Source: Helicobacter cetorum (GTDB taxonomy: Bacteria > Campylobacterota > Campylobacteria > Campylobacterales > BB28). From it: a stretch of DNA of 55,252 bases. Positions 21,457 to 30,514 of the stretch are shown one piece after another. Position numbers and translations under genes: made by a program. The notes beneath the pieces were generated by a model, which was not told the DNA's origin, made no database searches, and worked only from the letters and a program-made list of their open reading frames with translations. The DNA is taken from NCBI GenBank assembly GCA_022729755.1, contig DZAZ01000006.1:1-55252 (forward strand), given 5' to 3'. The number at the start of each line of letters is the position of its first letter. The stretch's first letter is position 1.

Positions 21457-22125
21457 TCAAAAACTCTCTATTTTTCCACCTTTTTTTGCAAAATGAATTA
21501 ATTTTGCTATATTTACAGAGTGGTCGGCTACTTTTTCAAGTCTTCTAACAGAATTTAAAAGTCCAATATATTCAACTAAAAAATCATTACCTTTTGACAA
21601 TTTTGTTAAAATTTCTTTTTCTATCAATGAAAGTAAATCATCGGTTTTACTCTCTTCAATCATAACTTTTCTATATAAATCATCAAACTCTTCACCATCT
21701 TTTGATAATAAATCAATCGAAAAAATAATCGAATTTATCGCAGCTGTATGAAGTTGTATAATATAATCTTTTAAAGCAGAAAAATCAAATTCGCTATTAT
21801 TTAACTCATTTTTCATAATTTTTGCATAATTTTTACCAACAATTAAAATCCTACTTAATTCATTTGTAATTTTAAGTATAGCAACAATTGTTCGCAAATC
21901 CTTAGCTTCAGGCTCAAATAGAGCTAAAACTTTTACAACTTCATTATCTATCTCATTTGCTTTAGAAGGTAAATCTTTTATCATCTCTTTTATTTCTTCA
22001 AAAGTGCTTATATTATTTGCTTTAAACCCCTCAAGCACACTTTTGTGAATATTGATTATATCACTCCCAAGTTTTAAGACACTTTGATGAATTTGATTTA
22101 ATTTCTCTTCGTGTTTTGGTAACAT
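21457..22125 (-). CDS. phoU: Phosphate-signalling protein PhoU
   Basis: 222 residues, all helical, with two PhoU repeats and the acidic metal-binding helices (residues about 25-95 and 125-215; DDLYRKVMIEESKTDDLLSL and RLEKVADHSVNIAKL, the latter a clear PhoU signature). PhoU damps the Pst transporter and its histidine kinase when phosphate is plentiful. It is transcribed away from pstSCAB, across a 140-base AT-rich gap that probably holds both promoters; in many bacteria it is the last gene of the pst operon instead. No phoB/phoR-like pair is in the window. Confidence 0.9.
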   Translation of the reverse strand: MLPKHEEKLNQIHQSVLKLGSDIINIHKSVLEGFKANNISTFEEIKEMIKDLPSKANEIDNEVVKVLALFEPEAKDLRTIVAILKITNELSRILIVGKNYAKIMKNELNNSEFDFSALKDYIIQLHTAAINSIIFSIDLLSKDGEEFDDLYRKVMIEESKTDDLLSLIEKEILTKLSKGNDFLVEYIGLLNSVRRLEKVADHSVNIAKLIHFAKKGGKIESF

Positions 22126-22234
22126 TTTTTTCCTTTTTTAATGAAATTAACTTTTAATTTTAAAGCATTTAAATAACATTTTAGTTACTTATATTTAATT
22201 TAAGTGCTGTGTAATTAAATTGTTATTTAATACT

Positions 22235-22240
22235 TATAAA
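22235..22240 (+). promoter_or_regulatory. Possible -10 of pstSCAB
   Basis: TATAAA about 32 bases before the pstS ATG, in the AT-rich divergent gap with phoU. Repeated TTTAATT-like words upstream (22190-22230) could bind a phosphate response regulator, but I cannot match them to a defined Pho box. Confidence 0.35.
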
Positions 22241-22271
22241 ATTCGCAAAATTTAAATCTAAGGAGAATTTG

Positions 22272-23273
22272 ATGTTGAAAAAAACTTTGGCTAGCTTAGC
22301 AATAAGTACGATAGCTTTAATTGCAGGAGATAAAATAAATGGTGCTGGAGCCACTTTTCCAGCGACTGTATATTATGACTGGGCGCACTCTTATGAGAAA
22401 GCAACAAGCACTCAAATAAATTACCAATCAATTGGAAGTGGTGGCGGAGTAAAACAAATCAAGGCTAAAACTGTTGACTTTGGTGCAACTGATGACCCTA
22501 TTAAACCTGATGAGCTTAAAAAAGATAAACTTTTACAATTTCCAGCAGTAATTGGAAGTATAGTACTTGCTTATAATATCGAAGGTATTAAAGATGGTGA
22601 ACTTCATCTAACAAATGAGAATATTGCTGATATATTTTTAGGAAAAGTTAAATATTGGGATGATAAATCAATTCAAGCTAATAATAAAGATTTAAAATTA
22701 CCAAATAAAAAAATTACAGTTGGTAGAAGAAGTGATGGAAGTGGAACAACATTTAACTTCACTTACTATTTATCAAAAGTTAGTGATTTATGGAAAAATG
22801 AAGTGGGATTTGGTAAAAGTGTAGATTGGCCAGTTGGAATTGGTGGAAAAGGAAATGAGGGAGTTACAAATTTATTAAAACAAACTGAAAGTACTATCGG
22901 TTATATTGAATATTCTTATAAATTAACTCAAGGGCTAAATGCGGCAACACTTCAAACAAAAGAGGGTAATTGGGTTGAAGCAAAGCCAGAAAATTTCAAA
23001 GCTTCAGCAGCTTATGCTAATTGGAAAAAAGAGGATGGTTTTTATGAAATTTTAGCACTTCAGCCTGGTAAAAATTCATATCCAATAGTAGCGGCTACTT
23101 TTATTTTACTTCCAGTTGAAAAAGCCGAAATGAATAAAAAAGTTACAAAATTCTTTGATTATGCGTTTAATAATGGTGATGAGAATGCTAATAAACTTGG
23201 ATATATTCCACTTCCAAAAGAGACAAAAGATATGATTAGAGGTTATTGGAAAGATAACGGAATTAATCCTTAA
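22272..23273 (+). CDS. pstS: Phosphate ABC transporter, substrate-binding protein PstS
   Basis: Periplasmic phosphate receptor of 333 residues. A signal peptide (about 1-19, no lipobox) is followed by the mature start INGAGATFPATVYYDW. Phosphate-ligand regions are visible: YQSIGSGGGVKQI, VDFGATDDPI and VGRRSDGSGTTFNF. The ATG at 22272 is chosen over an in-frame TTG at 22269 because AGGAG (22261-22265) is then 6 bases away. First gene of pstSCAB; probably induced by phosphate starvation, as elsewhere. Confidence 0.97.
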   Translation: MLKKTLASLAISTIALIAGDKINGAGATFPATVYYDWAHSYEKATSTQINYQSIGSGGGVKQIKAKTVDFGATDDPIKPDELKKDKLLQFPAVIGSIVLAYNIEGIKDGELHLTNENIADIFLGKVKYWDDKSIQANNKDLKLPNKKITVGRRSDGSGTTFNFTYYLSKVSDLWKNEVGFGKSVDWPVGIGGKGNEGVTNLLKQTESTIGYIEYSYKLTQGLNAATLQTKEGNWVEAKPENFKASAAYANWKKEDGFYEILALQPGKNSYPIVAATFILLPVEKAEMNKKVTKFFDYAFNNGDENANKLGYIPLPKETKDMIRGYWKDNGINP

Positions 23274-23302
23274 TCTTTTCTTTTAAAACAAAGGCAGTCA
23301 AA

Positions 23303-24169
23303 ATGAGTAAAAAAAACTTTGGTGATTTAGTATTTGAAAACTTAACGAGGACACTTGCCTTTTTAGTGCTAATTATACTTATTGCAATTTTTGTAGTACT
23401 TTTTAATGAAGCTAAACCAGCGATTGAAGAGTATGGATTTAGTTTTATAAGTGAATCAAAATGGGCTCCAAATATGGAGCTTTTTGGTGGACTTCCTGCA
23501 ATTTATGGAACAATCATTTCAACAATTATTGCAATGGTTATAGCTACTCCTATTGCACTTGGAATTGCTATATTTTTGACTGAAATTGCTCCAAATTCAC
23601 TTAAAACTCCTGTTGGAGTTAGTATTGAGCTTTTAGCTGCAATTCCTTCGATTATTTATGGTATGTGGGGTTTATTTTATTTAGCTCCGATTATTAGAGA
23701 TAGTATGGGCGGAATGGGAATTAGTGTATTCACAGCTGGAATTGTACTTTCAATTATGATTTTACCGTTTATTTCAGCAATTAGTCGCGATTCTATGAAT
23801 ACAACTCCAGATATTTTAAAAGAATCAGCTTACGCTCTTGGAGCTACAAAATTTGATGTAATCAAAGATGTCGTAATTCCATATGCAAAGGCGGGAGTTT
23901 TAGGTTCAATTATTCTAGCACTAGGAAGAGCTTTGGGTGAAACAATGGCGGTTACATTTGTAATCGGTAATTCGCATAAAATCGCTGATTCGATACTACT
24001 TCCAGCAACTAGTATTCCAGCAACTTTAGCAAATGAGTTTAATGAAGCTGATAGTGAAATTTACTATTCAAGTCTATTTTATTTAGCCTTTATTTTATTT
24101 ATAATTAGTTTTAGTGTTATCGCTTTTGCTAAATTTTATCTCTTAAGAAGAGTGAAAAGGGAAAAATAA
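23303..24169 (+). CDS. pstC: Phosphate ABC transporter permease PstC
   Basis: Inner-membrane permease of 288 residues with six helices. Seen: NMELFGGLPAIYGTIIST, IELLAAIPSIIYGMWG, and the coupling loop ESAYALGATKFDVIKDVVIPYAKAG near 175-200 (the EAA motif), ending in a typical GRALGETMAVTFVIG helix. It forms the channel with PstA. The TAA overlaps the pstA ATG (TAATG), so the two are translated together. Confidence 0.96.
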   Translation: MSKKNFGDLVFENLTRTLAFLVLIILIAIFVVLFNEAKPAIEEYGFSFISESKWAPNMELFGGLPAIYGTIISTIIAMVIATPIALGIAIFLTEIAPNSLKTPVGVSIELLAAIPSIIYGMWGLFYLAPIIRDSMGGMGISVFTAGIVLSIMILPFISAISRDSMNTTPDILKESAYALGATKFDVIKDVVIPYAKAGVLGSIILALGRALGETMAVTFVIGNSHKIADSILLPATSIPATLANEFNEADSEIYYSSLFYLAFILFIISFSVIAFAKFYLLRRVKREK

Positions 24170-25008
24170 TGAATAAAAATGCAAGAATATTAAGAAATAA
24201 TATAATTCTTTCACTCTCAACACTTTCAGCACTTTTAGGAATATTTTTTCTATTTTGGATTTTATTTACTTTAGTTGTTAATGGAATTAGTGGGCTTGAG
24301 TGGAAAGTTTTTATAAACGATGGTGCACCTCCTGGAAATATCGAGGGTGGTCTTAGACACGCAATTGTTGGTCAACTTATGCTAACTATCGGTGCTACAA
24401 TGGTTGGAGTTCCGATTGGAATTTTGGCGGGAACATATTTAAGTGAATATGGAGCTGGCTCAAAACTTGCTAGTTTTATTAGAGATATAAGTGATGTTAT
24501 GATTTCAGCACCTTCAGTTGTAATTGGTACATTTGTCTACGCCATTTATGTCTCTCAAACGGGAAATTTTAGTGGATGGGCTGGAATTATCGCGCTTAGT
24601 ATTATGATGTTACCGATTGTTATTAGAACAACTGATGATATGTTAAGTCTTGTGCCTCAAAATCTTCGTGAAGCAGCCGCAGCACTTGGAGCTCCACGGT
24701 GGAAAGTAATTATGCAAGTAGTTTATAGAGGAGCTAAAGTTGGGATTTTAACAGGAGTTTTATTGGCAATTTCAAGGGTAGCTGGTGAAGCAGCACCACT
24801 GTTATTTACATCACTTAATAATAATTTTTTCAATATGAATTTAAATGAGCCAACACCATCACTCACAGTTACGATGTTTAACTATGCAACAAGTCCTTAT
24901 GAAGATTGGCAACAATTAGGTTGGGTTGCAGCATTTTTACTTGCAGTGTTTGTACTTACATTAAATATTTTAGGTAGAATTATCATCTCCAAAAAAAAGG
25001 GTAGTTAA
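24169..25008 (+). CDS. pstA: Phosphate ABC transporter permease PstA
   Basis: 279-residue inner-membrane permease. Seen: [19 protein letters not shown], the TYLSEYG stretch, [15 protein letters not shown], the EAA loop [22 protein letters not shown] near 165-187, and [17 protein letters not shown], characteristic of PstA. It overlaps pstC upstream and pstB downstream by one base each (TAATG junctions), giving a tightly coupled transporter operon. Confidence 0.96.
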   Translation: MNKNARILRNNIILSLSTLSALLGIFFLFWILFTLVVNGISGLEWKVFINDGAPPGNIEGGLRHAIVGQLMLTIGATMVGVPIGILAGTYLSEYGAGSKLASFIRDISDVMISAPSVVIGTFVYAIYVSQTGNFSGWAGIIALSIMMLPIVIRTTDDMLSLVPQNLREAAAALGAPRWKVIMQVVYRGAKVGILTGVLLAISRVAGEAAPLLFTSLNNNFFNMNLNEPTPSLTVTMFNYATSPYEDWQQLGWVAAFLLAVFVLTLNILGRIIISKKKGS

Positions 25009-25784
25009 TGAGTTTTATGGAAGAAAAAGTAGCATTAGAGGTTAAAAATTTAACCTTTTATTATGCTGAAAAAAAAGAACCAAACTTAATTAATATAAAT
25101 ATGTCAATTTACAAAAATAGAGTTAGTGCTTTAATTGGACCTAGTGGATGTGGTAAAACCACACTTTTACGGGGTTTTAATAGAATGCACGATTTATATC
25201 CAAATAATAGATATGAAGGAAGTATGATATTTGAGGGTCGAAATATTTTAGATAAAAAAGAGGATTTAATTACACTAAGAGCTAAAATTGGTATGATTTT
25301 TCAAAAACCAACTCCTTTTCCTATGTCTATTTTTGATAATGTAGCTTATGGATTGCGATTACAAGGCAAAAAAAATAAAAGTGAACTTGAAGATAGAGTT
25401 GAAAAAGCACTAAAAGATTCGGCTATTTGGGATGAGGTTAAAGATAGATTAAAAGATGATGGAAGTTCCCTTTCAGGTGGACAACAACAACGACTTTGTA
25501 TAGCTAGAGCAATTGCCGTTGAGCCTGAAATATTACTTTTTGATGAGCCAACTTCAGCACTTGACCCAATTTCAACGGCTGCAATTGAAAAACTTGTAAT
25601 TGAGCTTAAGGATAAAGTAACTATAATTATAGTTACCCATAATATGCAACAAGCTGCGAGGGTTAGTGATTACACCACTTTTATGTATATGGGAAAACTT
25701 ATTGAATTTGGTAAAACTGAAGATATTTTCGTAAATCCAAAAGAGAAATTAACCGAAGAGTATATTACTGGTAAATTTGGTTGA
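25008..25784 (+). CDS. pstB: Phosphate ABC transporter ATPase PstB
   Basis: 258 residues with the complete ABC set: Walker [15 protein letters not shown]-loop [16 protein letters not shown] (the PFPMSI stretch is PstB-like), signature [15 protein letters not shown], Walker [14 protein letters not shown] and H-loop [15 protein letters not shown]. It powers phosphate import through PstCA. The ATG overlaps the pstA TAA; a second in-frame ATG nine bases later is possible. The next gene, a flavoprotein, starts 27 bases after the stop. Confidence 0.97.
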   Translation: MSFMEEKVALEVKNLTFYYAEKKEPNLININMSIYKNRVSALIGPSGCGKTTLLRGFNRMHDLYPNNRYEGSMIFEGRNILDKKEDLITLRAKIGMIFQKPTPFPMSIFDNVAYGLRLQGKKNKSELEDRVEKALKDSAIWDEVKDRLKDDGSSLSGGQQQRLCIARAIAVEPEILLFDEPTSALDPISTAAIEKLVIELKDKVTIIIVTHNMQQAARVSDYTTFMYMGKLIEFGKTEDIFVNPKEKLTEEYITGKFG

Positions 25785-25810
25785 TTTTTTAATTTAAAAA
25801 AAGAGTATAA

Positions 25811-27169
25811 ATGAAAAAAACAGATATTTTAATAATTGGTGGAGGACCTGCTGGAATGGTATCAGCAGCAACTTCAAGAGGATATTATCCAGATAAAAAA
25901 GTTACAGTTATAAAAGCAAATGAACACTCACTTGTGCCTTGTGGCATACCATATATTTTTGGAAATATGCTTGAGTCAACCCAAGATGACATAGTTCCTT
26001 GTGGAGATAGAAGTAAAAAATTTGGAATCGATTTAGTTATAGATGAAGTTATAAAATTAAACTTTGAAGAAAAAATTGTAACTTGTAGCTCTGGAGATGA
26101 GTATAGTTATGATAAATTGATTTTGGCTACGGGTTCTATTCCAAATAAAAATGTGCCTATTAAAAATATTGATGCAAATGGTGTCTATTTTGTACCAAAA
26201 GATAGTGAATATATAGCTAAGCTTGAAAAATCGCTTGTAAATGTAAAAAAAGTGGCAGTAATTGGCACGGGTTTTATCGGTGTTGAAATGGCTGGAGAAT
26301 TGGCTGATAGTGGCAAAGAAGTAACACTAGTTGGCTCAAAAGTTTTAAAACACGCATTTGATGGCGAATTTTCGGATAAAATGAAAGAGTTATTATTAGC
26401 GAAAAATATAAAAATTTATGAAAACATAAAGGCTAATGAAATACTAACAAAAGATAATATTGCAATAGGTGTTAAATTAGAAGATGGGCAAATAATCCAA
26501 GCAGAAGCGATAATACTTGCAACAGGCTATGAGGCAAATACAAAATTAGCAAAAGAAGCTGGTATGTCGATGAGGGAGTTTAATACTATTTATGTTGATG
26601 AGTATATGAGAACAACTAAAAAAGATGTATTTGCGGTAGGTGATTGCGCTCAAAAAAGACATTTTATCACAAAAAGAACTATCAATATAATGTTGGCTTC
26701 AACTGCAACAGCTGAAGCAAGAATTGCAGTTGCAAATTTATATAAAATGAATTTTGTAAAGGCATTTTCAGGCACAATTAACACTTTTTCAACTGTAATT
26801 TTTGGAACTTGCTTTGCTTCAGTTGGTTTAAGTGAAGAGGATGCAAAAAAACAAAATTTTAATGTTGAGTGTGCAACATTTGAAAGCGATAGTAAACACC
26901 CATCAAAACTTCCAAATAACTCAAAACAATTCGTAAAATTAGTTACTATGAAAAATAGTGGAGTTATAATTGGCTCTCAAATAATCGGTGGAATTGATGC
27001 TGGTGAAATGATTAATATCTTAAGTGTTATGATAGAAAAACAGATGAATGTTTATGAATTACTTAATCTTCAAGTAGCAACTCATCCACTCCTAACAGCA
27101 GCTCCAACAGCATATCCAATCATAAAAGCAGCCGAAAATATTGTAATTGCAAAATATAGAGAAGCCTAA
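25811..27169 (+). CDS. FAD-dependent pyridine nucleotide-disulfide oxidoreductase (CoA-disulfide reductase/NADH oxidase type)
   Basis: 452 residues: FAD-binding ILIIGGGPAGMVSAA at the N-terminus, the single redox cysteine in LVPCGIPYIF (about residue 44), NAD-binding VAVIGTGFIGVEMAGELA near 155, FAD-binding TTKKDVFAVGDCA near 275, and a C-terminal dimerisation domain (from about 335) with QVATHPLLTAAPTAYP. One catalytic cysteine of the PCG(I/L)PY type marks the CoA-disulfide reductase/NADH oxidase/persulfide reductase group rather than two-cysteine thioredoxin reductases. The physiological acceptor is not deducible. It follows pstB by 27 bases; a terminator lies at its stop codon. Confidence 0.85.
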   Translation: MKKTDILIIGGGPAGMVSAATSRGYYPDKKVTVIKANEHSLVPCGIPYIFGNMLESTQDDIVPCGDRSKKFGIDLVIDEVIKLNFEEKIVTCSSGDEYSYDKLILATGSIPNKNVPIKNIDANGVYFVPKDSEYIAKLEKSLVNVKKVAVIGTGFIGVEMAGELADSGKEVTLVGSKVLKHAFDGEFSDKMKELLLAKNIKIYENIKANEILTKDNIAIGVKLEDGQIIQAEAIILATGYEANTKLAKEAGMSMREFNTIYVDEYMRTTKKDVFAVGDCAQKRHFITKRTINIMLASTATAEARIAVANLYKMNFVKAFSGTINTFSTVIFGTCFASVGLSEEDAKKQNFNVECATFESDSKHPSKLPNNSKQFVKLVTMKNSGVIIGSQIIGGIDAGEMINILSVMIEKQMNVYELLNLQVATHPLLTAAPTAYPIIKAAENIVIAKYREA

Positions 27170-27183
27170 GATAAGGCTTTTTT
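27162..27183 (+). terminator. Intrinsic terminator after the flavoprotein gene
   Basis: AAGCCT (27162-27167) pairs with AGGCTT (27174-27179) around AAGATA, followed by a T-tract (27180-27183). The stop codon of the flavoprotein gene lies in the loop, and the next gene starts at 27184, directly after the T-tract. Confidence 0.75.
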
Positions 27184-28911
27184 ATGTTAAATAATAAATG
27201 GTTGATTTTTTTTAATGATATAAAATTTAAATTTAAGCCTATTGTAAATATTCACACTGGTGCAACTTCTGGAATTGAAATATTAAATATTTATTCAAAA
27301 AGTAATTTATTTGATGAAGCCTTTAATGATGGTATTTTATTTCAATTAGAACTTAGAATATTAAGAGAAAAACTTAAAATTTTTAAAAATTTAAAAGATT
27401 ATAAAAATATAAACTTTTTTTTGAGCTTTGATGTACGAATTTTTAGTTTAAATGATTTTAATGTTAAAGATATTTTTAAGATAATAAATAGTTTTGATAT
27501 GAATTTAAGTAATATTTATTTTAATTTTCCAAATCTTAATTGTAAAAATAGTGATATTTATAATTTTATTTTTTTATTTAAACACTATGGAATAAAAATT
27601 GGAATTGATAATTTTGGCAATGGAGTTTCTGATTTAAAGCTACTTTATGATTTAGAGGCAGATTTTATTAGAATTGATGAATTTTTTATAAACCAAATTG
27701 ATAAAGATTTCAAAAAAAAATTAATAGTTTCAAATTTAATCAATTTAGCCCATATTTTAGGGGTTAAAGTTTTAGCAAAAAATATTCAAACTAAAAAAGA
27801 GTTTCTTTTAATTAAAGATTTAAATTTTGATTTTATTGAAGGAAACTTGATAACTAAAGAGGTTGATAATATTTTAGAACTTAAAGAAAATTATGAAATT
27901 ATCAGAGAGTTAAATGTTAATAATTTAAGAAAAAAAGAGAATTTAACAGATAAAAAATTAATCAAAAATGAGATAGAAAAAATCCTACCAATTAGCATAG
28001 AATCTCCTATTGTTGAAGTATTTAACTCGTTTAAAAAAAATTCTGATAGAACTTTTTTGCCTGTAATTGATTTAAATTATGAACCTATTGGAGTAATTAG
28101 AGAAAAAGATTTAAAAGAGTATGTTTACTCATTTTATGGCAAAGATTTGCTTTTAAATAAATCTATTGGAAAATCATTAATGGATTTTACTTCAAAATGT
28201 AGCATTTTAGATATAAATACCGATATTGAAGAAATTTTAGAAATTTTTTGTAATGATTACTCTTCTGAAGGAATTATTATCACAAAAAATACAAAATATT
28301 TAGGCTTTTTAAGTGCAAAAGCACTCGTAAAAATATTGAATGAAAAAAATTTAAATATCGCAAGAAACCAAAATCCGCTAACGAAATTAGCAGGAAATAA
28401 TTTAATAACTGAATTCATTGAAAAAGTTTTTAAAAATCGCGAAAATACGATTTTAGTCTATTTTGATTTTGATAATTTTAAGCCATATAACGATAAATAT
28501 GGTTTTAGGCAAGGCGATAGAATGATACTTTTATTTTCAGAATTGATGCAAAAAGAGTTTGCAAAATATCGCTCATTCTTAGGGCATATTGGTGGAGATG
28601 ACTTTTTTATCGGTATAAAAGGAGTTAAATTTGAAGATGGCTTAAGTGCTATAATTAATTTGATAGAAAAATTTACTTCAAGTGCGAGAGATTTTTATTC
28701 ACCTGAAGATAGAGAAAATAATTTTGTTATTTTAAAAGATAGAGAAGGAAATATCAAAAAGTTTCCACTTCTTAGTGCAAGTGCAGTTGTGGTTTATATT
28801 AGAGAAAGTAGTTTAAAATGCTCAATTGAAGAGGTTAGCGAAATTATTGCAAAACTCAAAAAACCATCAAAAAACTCCCCTACAAAACTTGCCTTAGCTT
28901 CGATTATTTAG
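27184..28911 (+). CDS. EAL-CBS-CBS-GGDEF signalling protein
   Basis: 575-residue cytosolic protein. Residues about 1-235 form an EAL-like domain whose motifs are decayed: EIL for EAL, DNFGNG for DDFGTG and RID for KID, so phosphodiesterase activity is doubtful. A CBS pair spans about 265-395. A GGDEF domain (about 400-560) shows the signature HIGGDDFFIG (residues 470-474 GGDDF) and a metal site in VYFDFDNFKPYNDKYG. It therefore may make or sense cyclic di-GMP under control of a nucleotide bound by the CBS pair. The only AAGG near the start is inside the stem of the preceding terminator. Its stop overlaps the convergent calcium-loop gene by 4 bases. Confidence 0.82.
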   Translation: MLNNKWLIFFNDIKFKFKPIVNIHTGATSGIEILNIYSKSNLFDEAFNDGILFQLELRILREKLKIFKNLKDYKNINFFLSFDVRIFSLNDFNVKDIFKIINSFDMNLSNIYFNFPNLNCKNSDIYNFIFLFKHYGIKIGIDNFGNGVSDLKLLYDLEADFIRIDEFFINQIDKDFKKKLIVSNLINLAHILGVKVLAKNIQTKKEFLLIKDLNFDFIEGNLITKEVDNILELKENYEIIRELNVNNLRKKENLTDKKLIKNEIEKILPISIESPIVEVFNSFKKNSDRTFLPVIDLNYEPIGVIREKDLKEYVYSFYGKDLLLNKSIGKSLMDFTSKCSILDINTDIEEILEIFCNDYSSEGIIITKNTKYLGFLSAKALVKILNEKNLNIARNQNPLTKLAGNNLITEFIEKVFKNRENTILVYFDFDNFKPYNDKYGFRQGDRMILLFSELMQKEFAKYRSFLGHIGGDDFFIGIKGVKFEDGLSAIINLIEKFTSSARDFYSPEDRENNFVILKDREGNIKKFPLLSASAVVVYIRESSLKCSIEEVSEIIAKLKKPSKNSPTKLALASII

Positions 28912-30410
28912 GAGTAATATGTAGTTTTTATTTGAGTATTTTTAACACTAGCCAAAAACTCTTCACTTTTTAAGGATTGAATAGTTAAATTATTATATGT
29001 GATTTTGGAGTTGATTTTTGCAACATTTTGTTCTAATTGGATTTTAAGATTTTCGCTAGAAGTTGCCTTTAGTTCAAAGCTTACACTATTTAACTCTTTT
29101 TCAAGTGTTGCGATTTTACTTTTTAATTCAGTAACTTCTGAAATATTTTTAAGTGCTAACTCTTTTGTGCTTTGGCTACTTGGATTATCAAAAGCTACAC
29201 TCTCTTTTTTTTCATCTTCACTAACTTTATTTTTAGAACTAACTCCAGTAAATTTAATTTTTTGATTATTTAAAAAAGCTTGAAATTGCTCTTCAATTCC
29301 ACTATTTACTTCACCATTTTGTAGCTCTTTAGTAATATCTACAACTTTATTATTAGTTTGATTATCTGCTAAAATTGGTGCAATGCCATCGACAAAATTC
29401 TCACCAAAATTAAATATTTCATCAAGTTTTGTATCACCTTTGATGGTCGTAAAATTGAGACTTTGAACGGTTATAATATCGCCATTTTCTTTAATTGCTA
29501 CTCCACTCTTTTCGATTTTTGCTAATGTATTATTATCCTCATCTTTAATAGCATACTCTCCAACTGCATTTCCAAGATAAATTGCACCTATTCCAACCTC
29601 GCCAAGTGCTACCAAAGAGTTATCATTTTCATTTTTTCGCCAAATTCTAAGTTTATCAAAAATCTTATCATTCTCATCAATAAAACCATTTTTATCATCA
29701 TCATAAAGCGATAAATGTGCAAAACCGCCCATTCCATCTGTTCCAAAAAGCTCACTTCCATTGTTGATAATTCCATCATTGTTTTTATCAAGGGCTAAAA
29801 AACCACTTCCTTTTGCTAAATATGAAATTTGCTCACCAAATCCATCATTATCAATATCAAATGCAAATTTTTTGGAAGTCAAATTCATTGATGGAGAGTC
29901 AAAATTTATTACAAGAGGGTCTATAAATTCAACTTTTTTAAAATTCCTACCTACAAATTCCCTTGATAAATTTAAATTTAAATCAAAATTTATCTCTTTG
30001 CCATCGGTTGTTAAAATTACACCTTTAGCTTCAAAATTTAATTTGAATTTTTCTTGGCTTTTATGAAGTTGAGTGAAAGTATTTTTTGTAAGCTGGGCAT
30101 TATCAAATAATACTCCTCTATCCCATTTTATGGTAGTTGTGTCATTGTAATTTTCATCTTTAACTTTTTCATTTTGGATTTTTATTTCATCTTTAATTGA
30201 ATAAAGTGACTCTAGAGTTTTTACTAAAACCTCTTTTTCAAGCTCAAGCTCATCTTTTGAATAACTATACCGCTCACCAATTTTTTCAAGCTCAATTTTA
30301 TTTTGTTCGCTTACATTTACTTTATCTTGAGATTTATTTACTTCAAAACTATCCTCAAACATCCTTGAACTTTTAGCATTTAAGCCTATATTGTAATTAG
30401 CTATTTGCAT
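28908..30410 (-). CDS. Unknown protein with calcium-binding (DxDxDG-type) loops
   Basis: 500 residues from the ATG at 30410, chosen because AAAAGGAG lies 5 bases before it; a longer frame back to 30443 lacks such a site. No signal peptide or membrane helix. The middle has three calcium-loop-like segments: FDIDNDGFGEQ (from residue 184), LDKNNDGIINNGSELFG (from 207) and YDDDKNGFIDENDKIF (from 236), followed by KLRIW. A coiled coil (about 430-480) is near the C-terminus. Proteins with the DKNxDGxINxGSELFG block are widespread in marine bacteria, sometimes in RTX-type secreted proteins, but have no known role that I can name. It converges with the EAL-CBS-GGDEF gene. Confidence 0.7.
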   Translation of the reverse strand: MQIANYNIGLNAKSSRMFEDSFEVNKSQDKVNVSEQNKIELEKIGERYSYSKDELELEKEVLVKTLESLYSIKDEIKIQNEKVKDENYNDTTTIKWDRGVLFDNAQLTKNTFTQLHKSQEKFKLNFEAKGVILTTDGKEINFDLNLNLSREFVGRNFKKVEFIDPLVINFDSPSMNLTSKKFAFDIDNDGFGEQISYLAKGSGFLALDKNNDGIINNGSELFGTDGMGGFAHLSLYDDDKNGFIDENDKIFDKLRIWRKNENDNSLVALGEVGIGAIYLGNAVGEYAIKDEDNNTLAKIEKSGVAIKENGDIITVQSLNFTTIKGDTKLDEIFNFGENFVDGIAPILADNQTNNKVVDITKELQNGEVNSGIEEQFQAFLNNQKIKFTGVSSKNKVSEDEKKESVAFDNPSSQSTKELALKNISEVTELKSKIATLEKELNSVSFELKATSSENLKIQLEQNVAKINSKITYNNLTIQSLKSEEFLASVKNTQIKTTYYS

Positions 30411-30479
30411 ACCAACTCCTTTTGATATGAATTCAACACACAAACATCGACCAAAGTGAAATTAATATTAATTTTTTAC

Positions 30480-30488
30480 TGATATAAT
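30480..30488 (+). promoter_or_regulatory. Extended -10 promoter of asnB
   Basis: TGATATAAT ending 26 bases before the asnB ATG; perfect match to the extended -10 pattern used across the window. No other gene lies between. Confidence 0.7.
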
Positions 30489-30514
30489 TAAAAAAAACTT
30501 TTTTAGGATTAAAT

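Noticed and set aside
30411-30443. Eleven extra N-terminal residues of the calcium-loop protein
   Set aside because: A strong AAAAGGAG lies within this stretch, 5 bases before the later ATG.
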